Shown here piece after piece: positions 34,257 through 43,030 of a DNA stretch of 46,355 bases. This stretch comes from Leptospira biflexa (GTDB lineage Bacteria; Spirochaetota; UBA4802; JAGODF01). Made by a program: the position numbers and the translations under genes. Where the stretch lies: NCBI GenBank assembly GCA_020721925.1, contig DYLV01000006.1, forward strand, positions 1-46,355, given 5' to 3'. Positions within the stretch are counted from its first letter, which is position 1; each line of letters opens with the position of its first letter. A model generated the notes under the pieces. It ran no database searches. It was not told the origin of the DNA and worked only from the letters and a program-made list of their open reading frames with translations.

Positions 34257-35855
34257 ATGCCATTAAATGAGAATCATGTACGGGTGTTGGTGGTCGACGA
34301 CGAGCCGGGTGTTCGGCAGGTTCTTATCAATTATCTTTCCGGGATCGGCTATGCCGTAGACAGCGCGCAGGACGGAAGCACTGCCCTCGAAAAGCTGGAA
34401 GAAGAACCTTTTGATCTGGTAATCACCGATCTTAAAATGCCGAATATGGACGGAAGGGCATTGCTACAAATAATGGCGGAACGGTATCCGGAAATACCGA
34501 AGCTGGTGCTTACCGGCTACAGCACCGACGACGATATTATCCATGCCCTCAAGACAGGAGCTTCGGATTTTATTACCAAGCCGATTATGGATTTTGCAAT
34601 TCTCCAGCACGCAGTGGAGAAGGCAATTGCGGTGAAGAAGCTCAACGATGAGCGGAACAATTTCGTCGAACAGCTCACGCAGATCAACAATGTGATTTCC
34701 ATGCTCAATAGCGGTATGGAACTTGAGCAGATATTTCAAAACCTCGGCAGAACTCTGCGAAGAATCATACCTTTTAACCGATTTGCCCTTGCGCTCATCG
34801 ACGAGATGTCCGGGCGGGTTGTTACCAAGATGGTTGAATCGGATAAAGAGACGCTTCTTCGGCCTGGAGATTCTTTCCCACTCGAAGATTCCTCCCTGGG
34901 GTGGGTTGCTGAATTTAGGGAGTGTATGCGAATTGACGATCTGGCGCAGTATATTGAAAAAAATCCTAAGTCAAAAACTTCACGGGTTCTTCTCGAAGAA
35001 GGAATGCGATCGACACTTGCCCTGCCGCTCATCATAGAAAACAGGACGAGAGGGTTTTTGCTTTTTGCGTCCGTCACGCCGTATTTTTTCAAAGAAGAGC
35101 ACCTTTTCTTTTTGCGCTCATTAAGCGGCCAGATTGCGCTCAGCGTCCAGCGCGCGGAACTTCTGGAAGAGCTTGAGATGCATACGAAAAACCTGGAACA
35201 TCTGGTGAAACTCCGCTCTTTCGAGCTTTTGAAGACGCAGAAAACAACCATTTTTGCGCTCTCAAAATTGGCCGAAGCGCGCGATGTGGATACTGGCGCA
35301 CATCTTGAGCGCATTCGCAAATACAGCGTTCTCATTGCGCAGATTCTCAAATATTCCGGCCACGAGAGCGAGATCAGCAATCAGTATCTGCGCGATCTGT
35401 ACGATTCTTCAATTCTCCACGATATTGGCAAAGTCGGTATTCCCGACAACATCCTCATGAAGCCGGGGCCGCTGACGCAGGAGGAATTTGAGATCATTAA
35501 AGGACACACGGTGATCGGTTATAATGCGCTTAAAACAGCTTCGGAAGAGCTGGGGGACGATTCCTTCCTGCGAATGGCATTGGATATCACGCTCTATCAT
35601 CACGAGCGATGGGATGGGCTGGGATATCCCAAAGGCTTGAAGGGAACTGAGATTCCTCTTTCGGCACGCATCGTCTCGATCGGCGATGTGTACGATGCGC
35701 TTACCACCAAACGGCCATACAAGGAACCGTATTCCCATGAGCGCGCGATTGCGGTTATGAAAGACGAAGCGTGGCGGTACGACCCCCTTCTTTTCAAGAT
35801 CTTTTTAGATAACGAAGACGAATTTAACCGCATCAGAAAAGACCTTGGAGAATAG
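34257..35855 (+). CDS. Response regulator with GAF and HD-GYP (cyclic-di-GMP phosphodiesterase) domains
   Basis: The 532-residue cytoplasmic protein has a receiver domain (about 7-120, with phosphorylatable Asp58 in VITDLKMP and KPIMD), a GAF sensor domain (about 140-305), a short coiled-coil, and an HD-GYP domain (about 325-532). The last has HDIGKVGIPDNIL (His388, Asp389) and HHERWDGLGYP (448-458), the complete signature of c-di-GMP-degrading enzymes. Phosphorylation by an unlinked histidine kinase and ligand binding to GAF would control c-di-GMP levels. It starts at ATG 34257, not at an upstream TTG. No kinase is nearby. Confidence 0.92.
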   Translation: MPLNENHVRVLVVDDEPGVRQVLINYLSGIGYAVDSAQDGSTALEKLEEEPFDLVITDLKMPNMDGRALLQIMAERYPEIPKLVLTGYSTDDDIIHALKTGASDFITKPIMDFAILQHAVEKAIAVKKLNDERNNFVEQLTQINNVISMLNSGMELEQIFQNLGRTLRRIIPFNRFALALIDEMSGRVVTKMVESDKETLLRPGDSFPLEDSSLGWVAEFRECMRIDDLAQYIEKNPKSKTSRVLLEEGMRSTLALPLIIENRTRGFLLFASVTPYFFKEEHLFFLRSLSGQIALSVQRAELLEELEMHTKNLEHLVKLRSFELLKTQKTTIFALSKLAEARDVDTGAHLERIRKYSVLIAQILKYSGHESEISNQYLRDLYDSSILHDIGKVGIPDNILMKPGPLTQEEFEIIKGHTVIGYNALKTASEELGDDSFLRMALDITLYHHERWDGLGYPKGLKGTEIPLSARIVSIGDVYDALTTKRPYKEPYSHERAIAVMKDEAWRYDPLLFKIFLDNEDEFNRIRKDLGE

Positions 35856-35903
35856 AGAAAATAGAGAATACATACAGGGAAAGCAATTTTACTGTATCAA
35901 TAG

Positions 35904-35930
35904 TTGACATTTTACGGCAGGGTTAATAAT
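35904..35930 (+). promoter_or_regulatory. Candidate promoter of the rhomboid protease gene
   Basis: A perfect TTGACA (35904-35909), a 15-nt spacer and AATAAT (35925-35930, 5 of 6 matches) lie 45 nt before the start. A 17-nt alternative -10, TAATAA, overlaps. Confidence 0.4.
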
Positions 35931-35974
35931 AAAGTTGTGTGCAATGTGCCGATCCCCATTTTGGAGTTTGTCTC

Positions 35975-36844
35975 ATGATGACGAGAAGCATCCGCTTCGG
36001 CGGCCCGCTCACCCCAATGGTTGTGCGTATAATGATTGCGAACGGCGCGGTGTTCTTTTTCGTGACGGTGCTTTCACTTGTTTCGGCTTCCACCGCCCGC
36101 GCTGTGATACAGGCTTTCAGTTTAAGCCATGAGGGACTGGCGCACCAGCTGAAAATATGGCAGCTTTTCACCTACATGTTCCTCCATGTCGATTTTTTTC
36201 ACATCCTTATGAATCTTTTCGGATTATGGATGTTTTCGGGTGATCTGGAAGAGCAGTGGGGAAGCCGGGACTTTCTTCGATTCTATGTTTTTTCGGGGAT
36301 TGGCGCAGGTATCTGTATTGCCTTTATGAATGTAATTATTTATGAAAATTATGGAGTAAGCCCTCTCACCATGGGCGCCTCGGGTGCGCTGTATGCGGTG
36401 CTTCTTGCATACGGGCTTACCTGGCCGAACAGAGAAGTGCTCCTCTGGTTTGTTTTGCCGGTGAAGATGAAATATCTGGTAATTTTCTTCGGGCTTGTGG
36501 AGTTTTTTGGATCCCTCAACATGGCTGCAGGGGTGGGAGGCAATGTAAGCCATATTGGACATCTGGGAGGAATCCTCACAGGATTTTTGTATTTACGATT
36601 TGTTATGGGGCGAAGCGAGAGGCCAAAAGCGCGTCCCGGCATCATAGCGCAGATATTGCATAAGAGAAAACTTGCGCAAACAAAAAAACGCATTGCGCAG
36701 CGCAACGAAGCCAAGAAGATCATCGATACCCTCCTCGAGAAGATCGCCCGTCAGGGGATGAGTTCACTCACTGCAGAGGAGAAGAAGAAGCTCGAATGGG
36801 CGCGCAAACATTATTTTCCAGACCGCGGCGAGACGATACATTGA
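35975..36844 (+). CDS. Rhomboid-family intramembrane serine protease
   Basis: The 289-residue membrane protein has six predicted helices and the catalytic dyad Ser136 (MGASGALYA) with His196 (SHIGHLGGILTG). WQLFTYMFLHVDFFHILMNLFGLWMFSGDLEEQWG is the usual loop-1/TM2 region. The C-terminal 70 residues are basic and coiled-coil-like (KKRIAQRNEAKKIIDTLLEKI). It would cleave transmembrane substrates within the lipid bilayer. The substrate is unknown. I start at ATG 35975, with GGAG upstream, although an ATG three bases later is equal; an ORF start at 35939 has no ribosome site. Confidence 0.9.
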   Translation: MMTRSIRFGGPLTPMVVRIMIANGAVFFFVTVLSLVSASTARAVIQAFSLSHEGLAHQLKIWQLFTYMFLHVDFFHILMNLFGLWMFSGDLEEQWGSRDFLRFYVFSGIGAGICIAFMNVIIYENYGVSPLTMGASGALYAVLLAYGLTWPNREVLLWFVLPVKMKYLVIFFGLVEFFGSLNMAAGVGGNVSHIGHLGGILTGFLYLRFVMGRSERPKARPGIIAQILHKRKLAQTKKRIAQRNEAKKIIDTLLEKIARQGMSSLTAEEKKKLEWARKHYFPDRGETIH

Positions 36845-36996
36845 TGTGCTTTGTTTGTCCTGTTGGACATTCAAATGGACAAAAGTAAGGGTGTTGCCGT
36901 TCGCACATGTGTATGGTGCTCAAAGTCCAGATTCCTGACAATCGAGTTATTTCATATCATGTTATGGAGGGCACAGGAAAATACAGGAGGAAACTG

Positions 36997-37362
36997 GTGA
37001 AACGAATACTGGCGGGAGTTTTAGTAATTCTTGGTGCATCTTTCATCGCATACGGTGATGATGCTTCAAAGAGAAATATTGTGATTCGAAAGGGCTTTCG
37101 GGGGAGCAATACATATCTCATCGTCTGTAAGGGCTTTCCGAAAGAAGGAGCAGAAGGACTGCAGAGGAGAGAAACCGCGAGAGAAGCGGCGCTCCTTAAT
37201 GCGCAGATGATTGCGCGAGATATTTTCAACGATACCGTTGATCCGGTACGATGCGGACTTGCGAAAAAGTTTGTGGTATACGATGAGTATGTGGTGGTGT
37301 ATTATGAGCTTACAAAAAAGAATTTGAAAAAGAGGCAGAGGACAACGGGGAAGGGAAAATGA
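36997..37362 (+). CDS. Small exported protein of unknown function
   Basis: The 121-residue protein begins at a GTG (36997) with an excellent AGGAGG six bases upstream, although an ATG lies in the same frame further upstream (36964). A signal peptide (VLVILGASFIAYG) is followed by a compact domain. The block QRRETAREAALLNAQMIARDIF, with alanines every three or four positions, resembles the start of LPP20/FlgT-N-like proteins, but the match is weak. It ends in a basic tail. Its stop overlaps the next ATG as ATGA. Function unknown. Confidence 0.6.
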   Translation: MKRILAGVLVILGASFIAYGDDASKRNIVIRKGFRGSNTYLIVCKGFPKEGAEGLQRRETAREAALLNAQMIARDIFNDTVDPVRCGLAKKFVVYDEYVVVYYELTKKNLKKRQRTTGKGK

Positions 37363-37922
37363 CCATGGAAAGGGAACAGGCGATTGCGCTTTTGCGAAAA
37401 TACGTGCGAAACGAAAATATGATAAAGCACTGCATTGCCTCTGAGATGGTGATGCGCGCGCTTGCGAAAAGGCTCGGCGAGGATGAAAATCGCTGGGGAC
37501 TGGCAGGTCTTTTGCACGATACTGACGTGGAAATTACCAGCGCGGATTTGCGCATTCACACGAAAGAGGCCGTACGCATTCTTCGAGAAGCAGGCATCGA
37601 TGATGAGATTATTGAGGCAATACGACTGCACAATGAAAAAGCCTGGCCAGGTGAGATGCGAAGCACGAAGTTTCAGCATGCCCTTGCCTCTGGCGAAACG
37701 CTCACCGGACTTATCATCGCCACCACGCTTGTGTATCCGGAAAAAAAAATAGCAGGCGTGAAGTCTTCTTCGGTTATTAAGCGCATGAAAGAAAAGGCCT
37801 TTGCGCGCAGTGTCAATCGCGACATAATCATGGAATGCGAGAAAGCCGGCATTCCCCTTGAAGAATTTATCGCACTCGGTCTTGAGGCCATGAAGGAGCG
37901 CGCGGAAGAGCTTGGGCTATAA
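37359..37922 (+). CDS. HDIG-type HD-domain protein
   Basis: The 187-residue protein has a helical HD fold with MIKHCIASEMVMRALAKRLG, the pair LLHDTDVEI and HTKEAVRIL..AIRLHNEKAW, giving the residues expected for metal binding. Family members are small cytoplasmic phosphohydrolases; no substrate can be assigned. The start overlaps the previous gene by ATGA; ATG 37365 is an alternative start two codons later. It is the last gene before an independent promoter. Confidence 0.75.
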   Translation: MTMEREQAIALLRKYVRNENMIKHCIASEMVMRALAKRLGEDENRWGLAGLLHDTDVEITSADLRIHTKEAVRILREAGIDDEIIEAIRLHNEKAWPGEMRSTKFQHALASGETLTGLIIATTLVYPEKKIAGVKSSSVIKRMKEKAFARSVNRDIIMECEKAGIPLEEFIALGLEAMKERAEELGL

Positions 37923-37928
37923 AAATTT

Positions 37929-37958
37929 TTGCACTTTCCCCTGTCGGGGTGGTATAGT
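37929..37958 (+). promoter_or_regulatory. Strong-looking sigma-70 promoter
   Basis: TTGCAC (37929-37934), an 18-nt spacer and TATAGT (37953-37958) lie 37 nt before the next start codon. The spacer contains a small hairpin CCCC-TGTC-GGGG (37938-37949). Confidence 0.5.
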
Positions 37959-37995
37959 ATAGTATGCAATTAATACAGGTAAGAGGGGGAATCTC

Positions 37996-39024
37996 ATGAG
38001 AAAGATATTTGGAAAGCAGTATTTCGTCTATTCTTTCGCATTTCCTGTGTTACTATGCCTTGCGATTGCGGCATTGCTTCCTGTATATGCCTGCCGGGAA
38101 GAACTATATCAAATAGCGAAAACCGCCTATGAAGAAAGTCAATATGAGACAACTCCTTATCGCATCGCTGCGCTGGTAGAAGAAGGAGGGTCCACGAAAG
38201 TGTTACTGAGCGAGGGAAATAGTATAATAAAATCGAGAGAGGTGCATTTAGGCGCCCCTTCAGGAATTGTGTATCTTGACCCACGAGGCTGGACGTTTGT
38301 GACACAAGGAAAGGCGATACATGCGGTGCATGATGAGTGGCCCTCTGTGATGGATGATGTTTTTACATCTGCCCCACTCGGATTTGCAGAAGACAATGGT
38401 GATACGGTGACGATGGTTGAGAAAATTGTTTACCGCTTTGATGCAACCCAAAGTCCGCGGTGGATAGTGAAGTATGATTATTCATCATCGCCAGGGATTT
38501 TTGCTTCGCTTTTCAAAGCGAGCGATCATACCGGTGCGTATATTGCGAGTATTAATACTAATACTCAATATTTTAGAATTAATGATACGAGCACACCTGT
38601 CATAACTATTCCGGTTTATGATAACCGCTTTTTCCATGACAGATATGCGGGTATGTTCTATACGGGACACAATTTAGAAATACTAAGGAGCGATTCGAAA
38701 AAAGTTGTTCCTACCTCTGAAGGATCATTTCACAGCTTCGCGGTAGTGGACAATAGTAACATTTTTGCAGGAGGTATGTATTCAACACATTTAGAAGTGA
38801 TGAAAATGAATTTCTCCACCGAATCTTGTGATCTATTTTATAATTTTAACGCAATAGGTACGTCTTCTATTATGTCACTTGCTGTCTTTGATTCTTCTAC
38901 CCTGATAATAGGGATGGCGAAGAATTCAGAAGGGAAAAATGGTTTGTATAAACTTAACATTAATGATACATCGTTAACGCAACTTTCAACACTTCCAGTT
39001 CACAGCCTTTCGACGTTACGATGA
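37996..39024 (+). CDS. Exported protein of unknown function, possible beta-propeller
   Basis: The 342-residue protein has an N-terminal hydrophobic segment (about 12-32) ending in LPVYAC, which could be a lipobox or an ordinary signal peptide with a nearby cysteine. The remainder is made of short beta strands with turn-like repeats (GSTKVLLSEGN, DNRFFHDRYAGMFYTG, SNIFAGGMYSTHLEVMKMNF, NGLYKLNIND), suggestive of a propeller. I recognise no family. Its base composition is more AT-rich towards the end than its neighbours. It has its own promoter and a terminator at 39075-39098, so it is a single-gene unit. Confidence 0.6.
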   Translation: MRKIFGKQYFVYSFAFPVLLCLAIAALLPVYACREELYQIAKTAYEESQYETTPYRIAALVEEGGSTKVLLSEGNSIIKSREVHLGAPSGIVYLDPRGWTFVTQGKAIHAVHDEWPSVMDDVFTSAPLGFAEDNGDTVTMVEKIVYRFDATQSPRWIVKYDYSSSPGIFASLFKASDHTGAYIASINTNTQYFRINDTSTPVITIPVYDNRFFHDRYAGMFYTGHNLEILRSDSKKVVPTSEGSFHSFAVVDNSNIFAGGMYSTHLEVMKMNFSTESCDLFYNFNAIGTSSIMSLAVFDSSTLIIGMAKNSEGKNGLYKLNINDTSLTQLSTLPVHSLSTLR

Positions 39025-39074
39025 TAACATCGCGTGAAAGGCAATTTTAAAAACCGCACTTATGCGAAAACATC

Positions 39075-39098
39075 ACCGTGTGAGCACGCGGTTTTTTT
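39075..39098 (+). terminator. Rho-independent terminator
   Basis: ACCGTG-TGAG-CACgcGGT forms a stem with a two-base bulge followed by seven Ts, 50 nt after the stop codon. A longer alternative stem, AAAAACCGC/GCGGTTTTT (39049-39096), shares its 3' side. Confidence 0.7.
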
Positions 39099-39284
39099 CA
39101 TGGGGTGGAGAGGGAAAATACAATTTAACAAGCGTTGAGCAATTCCTCACAGCAGACATAATGAAAATCGATTCCTCCCCTCCCTTTTTTCTTACCCTCT
39201 GCGTGGAATTTTAAAATCTGTAACTAAATGAAAAATTATGTGCTTGCCAATTCACGCCTCTGCGTGCATAGTACTCTCCGCTTC

Positions 39285-39293
39285 TGGTATTAT
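39285..39293 (+). promoter_or_regulatory. Extended -10 promoter of the corrinoid methyltransferase operon
   Basis: TGG-TATTAT (39285-39293) forms an extended -10 about 22 nt before the ATG of the MttB-like gene. A weak TGCATA (39265-39270) sits 17 nt upstream. The AT-poor flanks make it stand out. The rest of the 290-bp gap 39025-39314 contains only the terminator above. Confidence 0.4.
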
Positions 39294-39314
39294 ATCAATT
39301 TGAAAGGGGTGAGT

Positions 39315-40775
39315 ATGCGACCCACTCTTCGATTTATGACCATAGAACTCATCGATCGCATTATCGATGAAGCGCGCGAAATTCTCTGCGAGCTTGGCGT
39401 GGAGATTCACAATCGTCGGGCGATTGAGCTTCTTGCCTCGCACGGGGCGCGCGTTGATGCGGTGAAAGGCAGGGTGTATATTCCCGGCTCTCTCATTGAT
39501 CGTGCGCTTTCTTCGGTCCCGTCGTCATTTACGTTGTTCGATGTGCATGGAAATGAGGCATGCGATTATTCTGGCTGCAATGTGCATTTCACTCCGGGCT
39601 CTGCCGCAATACATATTTTAGATTACCACACCGATTCGCTTCGCAAGCCTTCGACGAAAGATTTTATTGAATTTTCAAAGATAATGAGAGGGATGCGATT
39701 CATTCAGGCCACCAGCACCGCATTCATTCCATTCGATGTGCACGAGAAAATTTCAGATAGCTATCGGCTTTTTTTAAGCCTGCTCTATTGCGAAAAGCCG
39801 GTGGTCACCGGCGCATTCACCATCGAGTCTTTTGAAGTGATGAAAGATATGCAGGTTGTCGTGCGCGGCGATGAGAAAGCGCTTGCGGAAAAACCTCTGA
39901 CCATATTTTCCTGTTGCCCCACCTCTCCGCTTAAATGGAGTGAAACCACATGCGAAAATCTACTGGATTGCGCAAAGTACCGCATCCCGGTCGAGTTCAT
40001 CGCCATGCCGCTTTCGGGGTTTATGGCGCCGGTAACGATGGTGGGGACTCTCGTGCAGCACACTGCGGAAACCTTAAGCGGTGTGGTCATTGGCCAGCTT
40101 GCAAATCCAGGCACTCCCATGCTCTACGGCGGCTCGCCGGCGATATTCGATGTACGCTATGAGACCACGCCGATGGGTGCGGTTGAAACCGAGATGATCG
40201 ATTGTGCCTATAATGAAATCGGCAAGCGCCTTTCGATGCCCACGCAGGCCTACATAGCATTCAGCGATGCGAAGATGCTCGATGCGCAGGCGGGGCTTGA
40301 AACGGCCATGGGAGCGACGCTTGCCGTGCTTTCCGGCATCAACAGCATCTCCGGCCCCGGCATGCTTGATTTTGAAAGCGCGCAGAGCCTTGAAAAGCTG
40401 GTCCTCGACAATGAAATCTGCGGAATGGCGCTTCGAATTGTAAAAGGAATTGAGCCTAAAGAGGATTTTCCCTCAATGCCTATTTTTGAGGAGCTCCTTG
40501 CGGAAAAGCACCTTCTCATTTCAAAGCATACGCGCAGGTATTTGAAAGAAGAGATTTATTTTCCGGGAAAAGTTATTGATCGCGCAAACCGCGCGCGATG
40601 GAAGGATGAAGGTGAAAAAACGCTCAAAGCGCGCGCACACGAAGAAGTGCAACGTCTCCTCATGGAGTATACTCCCACGGCGCTTGCGGCCGAAAAGGTT
40701 CGGGAGATTATTTCCCTCATGGAAACTGAAGCGAAAAAATTCGGCATGGATGCGCTTCCAGAGCGGGAGGAATGA
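39315..40775 (+). CDS. MttB-family (non-pyrrolysine) methyltransferase
   Basis: The 486-residue protein belongs to the trimethylamine methyltransferase MttB superfamily. MttB of methanogens uses an in-frame amber codon for pyrrolysine; here the frame is uninterrupted, so it is one of the non-Pyl members, which in characterised cases (MtgB, MtpB, MtcB) demethylate betaines and carnitine into a corrinoid protein. Typical segments are ELGVEIHNRRAIELLASHGARVD, VHFTPGSAAIHILDY, SCCPTSPLKWSETTCENLL and INSISGPGMLDFE. Translation starts at ATG 39315 behind AAGGGGTGAG. It is the first of four linked genes whose other products are an activation protein, a corrinoid protein and a homocysteine methyltransferase. 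Confidence 0.85.
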   Translation: MRPTLRFMTIELIDRIIDEAREILCELGVEIHNRRAIELLASHGARVDAVKGRVYIPGSLIDRALSSVPSSFTLFDVHGNEACDYSGCNVHFTPGSAAIHILDYHTDSLRKPSTKDFIEFSKIMRGMRFIQATSTAFIPFDVHEKISDSYRLFLSLLYCEKPVVTGAFTIESFEVMKDMQVVVRGDEKALAEKPLTIFSCCPTSPLKWSETTCENLLDCAKYRIPVEFIAMPLSGFMAPVTMVGTLVQHTAETLSGVVIGQLANPGTPMLYGGSPAIFDVRYETTPMGAVETEMIDCAYNEIGKRLSMPTQAYIAFSDAKMLDAQAGLETAMGATLAVLSGINSISGPGMLDFESAQSLEKLVLDNEICGMALRIVKGIEPKEDFPSMPIFEELLAEKHLLISKHTRRYLKEEIYFPGKVIDRANRARWKDEGEKTLKARAHEEVQRLLMEYTPTALAAEKVREIISLMETEAKKFGMDALPEREE

Positions 40776-41485
40776 TGCGCCTCGTAAATATTGAAACCTC
40801 CAACCTGGATATCGACCGCGATGCGGTATTTCGCGGCCAGGGGATGACTGAGAAGACCAGAATCACCAGGACGGTTGAAACGCTCTTTGAAAGAGCGCTT
40901 TCAATATACCGCGAAGCGGCTGATTGTGCGGCGCTCATTGCAGAAGTAACTATTGCGCAATTTATGGAAATCTATGGAGGGGAGGGGGAAAACGATGTCC
41001 CTTCCGTGGTGGAGCTCATTGCGCCGAAAGCCCGCGCGCTGATGCTTTTTGCGCTGACTTCGGGAAGCAAAATTACCGAAGAAATTAAAAGGCTTTTCGA
41101 CGAAAAGGATGTGGCGCTCGGCTATATGCTCGATGTGGTTGCTTCAGAGGGAACGGAAGCCGCGGCAGAAGAGCTCACCCGCAGATGTGTTGCAGACTTA
41201 CGGAGAGAAGGGAAGTTTGCCGATGGCGATGCGGTGCTTCGCTACAGCCCGGGCTATTGCGGATGGCATGTAAGCGGGCAGAAAAAATTGCTTGAGTTTT
41301 TACAGGCTTCACAAATCGGCATAAAGCTCAATGAGAGTTTCCTCATGAGCCCTGAGAAATCGATTTCCGGTGTAATTATTTCGGGAGAAAAAAAAATACA
41401 CTTTTTTAAGAACAATTTCAGCTTCTGCAACGCGTGCACGCATAAGTCATGCCGGGCGCGAATCAGAAGCCTCGGGGGGAAGTGA
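40775..41485 (+). CDS. MetH-type activation-domain protein with a C-terminal cysteine motif
   Basis: The 236-residue protein resembles the C-terminal S-adenosylmethionine-binding activation domain of cobalamin-dependent methionine synthase. The block YSPGYCGWHVSGQKKLLEFLQ, then IGIKLNESFLMSPEKSISGVI, corresponds to the SAM-binding region of MetH. In MetH this domain re-methylates inactive cob(II)alamin with SAM and an electron. The last 25 residues add CNACTHKSC (Cys218, Cys221, Cys226 by my count), a possible Fe-S or Zn site not in MetH. It overlaps the MttB-like gene as TGATG and ends in TGATG with the corrinoid gene. It probably keeps the neighbouring corrinoid protein active, in place of the ATP-dependent RamA-type protein of other MttB systems. 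Confidence 0.78.
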   Translation: MRLVNIETSNLDIDRDAVFRGQGMTEKTRITRTVETLFERALSIYREAADCAALIAEVTIAQFMEIYGGEGENDVPSVVELIAPKARALMLFALTSGSKITEEIKRLFDEKDVALGYMLDVVASEGTEAAAEELTRRCVADLRREGKFADGDAVLRYSPGYCGWHVSGQKKLLEFLQASQIGIKLNESFLMSPEKSISGVIISGEKKIHFFKNNFSFCNACTHKSCRARIRSLGGK

Positions 41486-42126
41486 TGCAGGTGCTTGAAG
41501 GCTTAAAGCAGAGTATCATTGAGGGCGATGAAAGCAAAGCGGCACAATTTGCAGACAGGGCCGTAGTCGAAGGCATTGACGCAAAAACCGTGCTCGATGA
41601 AGCGCTCATCGCGGGGATGAATGTGGTGGGTGAACGTTTCCGCTCTCACGATATTTTTCTTCCCGAGGTGCTTCTGGCGGCAAAGGCAATGTATGCGGCG
41701 CTTGCGAAAATACGGCCGCTTTTTGTGAAGGGGGAAATGCCGTTGCTCGGCAGAGTCGTTATTGGCTCGGTGCAGGGCGATCTGCACGATATTGGGAAAA
41801 ATCTTGTGGGCATTATGCTGGAAGGTGCGGGCTTTGAAGTGATCGATATCGGGACTGATGTGGCGCCTGAACGCTTTGTTGATGAAGCGGTTGCGCACGG
41901 TGCGGGGGTGATTGGTATGTCGGCACTTTTGACCACCACCATGCCGGGCATGGGCAGGGTGATAACGATTCTCAAGGAAAGAGGGCTTATCGGAAAGATA
42001 AAAGTGATCATAGGAGGGGCGCCGGTGAACGAAGAATTTTGCCGAGAAATTGGCGCAGATGCGTATTGCTTCGATGCAGCCAATTCTGTTGCCACGGTGA
42101 AGAAGCTTTTACAGATTGCTCATTGA
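41485..42126 (+). CDS. Corrinoid (B12-binding) methyl carrier protein
   Basis: The 213-residue protein has a helical cap (about 1-85; GLKQSIIEGDESKAAQFADRAV) and a Rossmann-like cobalamin domain. The motif GDLHDIGKN (98-106) places His101 as the lower cobalt ligand, the DxHxxG signature. VIDIGTDVAPERFV and IGMSALLTTTMPGM follow, as in MtbC/MttC and MetH. It would accept a methyl group from the MttB-family enzyme as methyl-Co(III) and pass it to the homocysteine methyltransferase. The start ATG 41485 shares a base with the upstream stop (TGATG). Confidence 0.9.
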   Translation: MQVLEGLKQSIIEGDESKAAQFADRAVVEGIDAKTVLDEALIAGMNVVGERFRSHDIFLPEVLLAAKAMYAALAKIRPLFVKGEMPLLGRVVIGSVQGDLHDIGKNLVGIMLEGAGFEVIDIGTDVAPERFVDEAVAHGAGVIGMSALLTTTMPGMGRVITILKERGLIGKIKVIIGGAPVNEEFCREIGADAYCFDAANSVATVKKLLQIAH

Positions 42127-42142
42127 AAAAAAGGAATGTCCC

Positions 42143-43030
42143 ATGAGTGCGTTGCTTGAACGAATACGAAAGGGAGAAATTTTGCTGTCCGATGGTGCGA
42201 TGGGCACCATGCTCATGGAGCATGGGCTTGAAAGCGGAAAGGCGCCGGAAACAATTAATGTCCATCGCCCTGAGATTCTTGAAGAAATAGCGAAGCGGTA
42301 TATTGAAGCCGGTGCAGATATTGTGCAGACGAACACTTTCGGTGCCTCGCCGCTGAAACTTGCAAGGAGCAATCTCGCCGATAAAACGCGTGAAATTAAC
42401 CAGGCAGGGGTCAAAGCCGCGCGAAAAGCGGCGGGAAATACGGTGCTTGTGTCTGCTTCGGTGGGGCCATCGGGCTGTATTTTAAAGCCCTATGGCGATA
42501 CGGAGCATGAGGTGGTAATGGATGGCTTTCTCGAACAGATAACCGCCCTAACGGAAACCGGTATCGATGCCATTTGCATAGAAACGATGACCGATATTGT
42601 CGAGGCATTGCTTGCGCTTGATGCGGCAAAAAAAGCTGCACCGGCCATTCCGGTAATGGTTACCATGACCTTTGAGCCAACCGCAAAAGGATTTTTCACC
42701 ATTATGGGAACGAGCATCGCGCATGCGGCAAAGGAACTTGAAAATCATGGTGCCGATATCATTGGATCAAATTGCGGCAATGGCATGGAGCAGATGATAC
42801 GCATTGCACGGGAATTTTGTACCCATACAAAGTTGCCGCTCATCATACAGCCCAATGCAGGACTTCCTGAGAGAAAAGAAGGGAAGATATGGTATCCGGA
42901 AAGCCCACAGTTTTTTGCCGCAAAGGTTCCTGAATTGATTGAATCCGGCGTTTCAATCATCGGCGGCTGCTGCGGCACAACGCCGGAGCATATCGCCGCA
43001 ATGCGGAATGTGATTATGAATAAAAAATAA
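42143..43030 (+). CDS. Homocysteine S-methyltransferase (MetH N-terminal-type)
   Basis: The 295-residue barrel protein corresponds to the homocysteine-binding module of MetH. It begins GEILLSDGAMGTMLMEHGL and has NTFGASPLKLA, and its zinc site is complete: Cys211 (GSNCGNG) with Cys276 and Cys277 (GGCCGTTP). It activates homocysteine as a thiolate for methylation, giving methionine. It lacks the pterin, cobalamin and activation modules, which in MetH sit in the same chain. Here cobalamin and activation modules are separate upstream genes and the methyl source is the MttB-like enzyme. BhmT-type enzymes are more divergent. The start follows AAGGAATG. Confidence 0.9.
   Translation: MSALLERIRKGEILLSDGAMGTMLMEHGLESGKAPETINVHRPEILEEIAKRYIEAGADIVQTNTFGASPLKLARSNLADKTREINQAGVKAARKAAGNTVLVSASVGPSGCILKPYGDTEHEVVMDGFLEQITALTETGIDAICIETMTDIVEALLALDAAKKAAPAIPVMVTMTFEPTAKGFFTIMGTSIAHAAKELENHGADIIGSNCGNGMEQMIRIAREFCTHTKLPLIIQPNAGLPERKEGKIWYPESPQFFAAKVPELIESGVSIIGGCCGTTPEHIAAMRNVIMNKK

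Noticed and set aside
36854..36883. Inverted repeat TTTGTCC/GGACAAA after the rhomboid gene
   Set aside because: The arms are 7 bp with a 16-nt spacer and no T-tract, so neither a terminator nor an operator can be claimed with confidence.
39315..40775. Pyrrolysine in the MttB-family protein
   Set aside because: The reading frame contains no internal amber codon, so the Pyl-encoding form is not supported; the non-Pyl subfamily fits.
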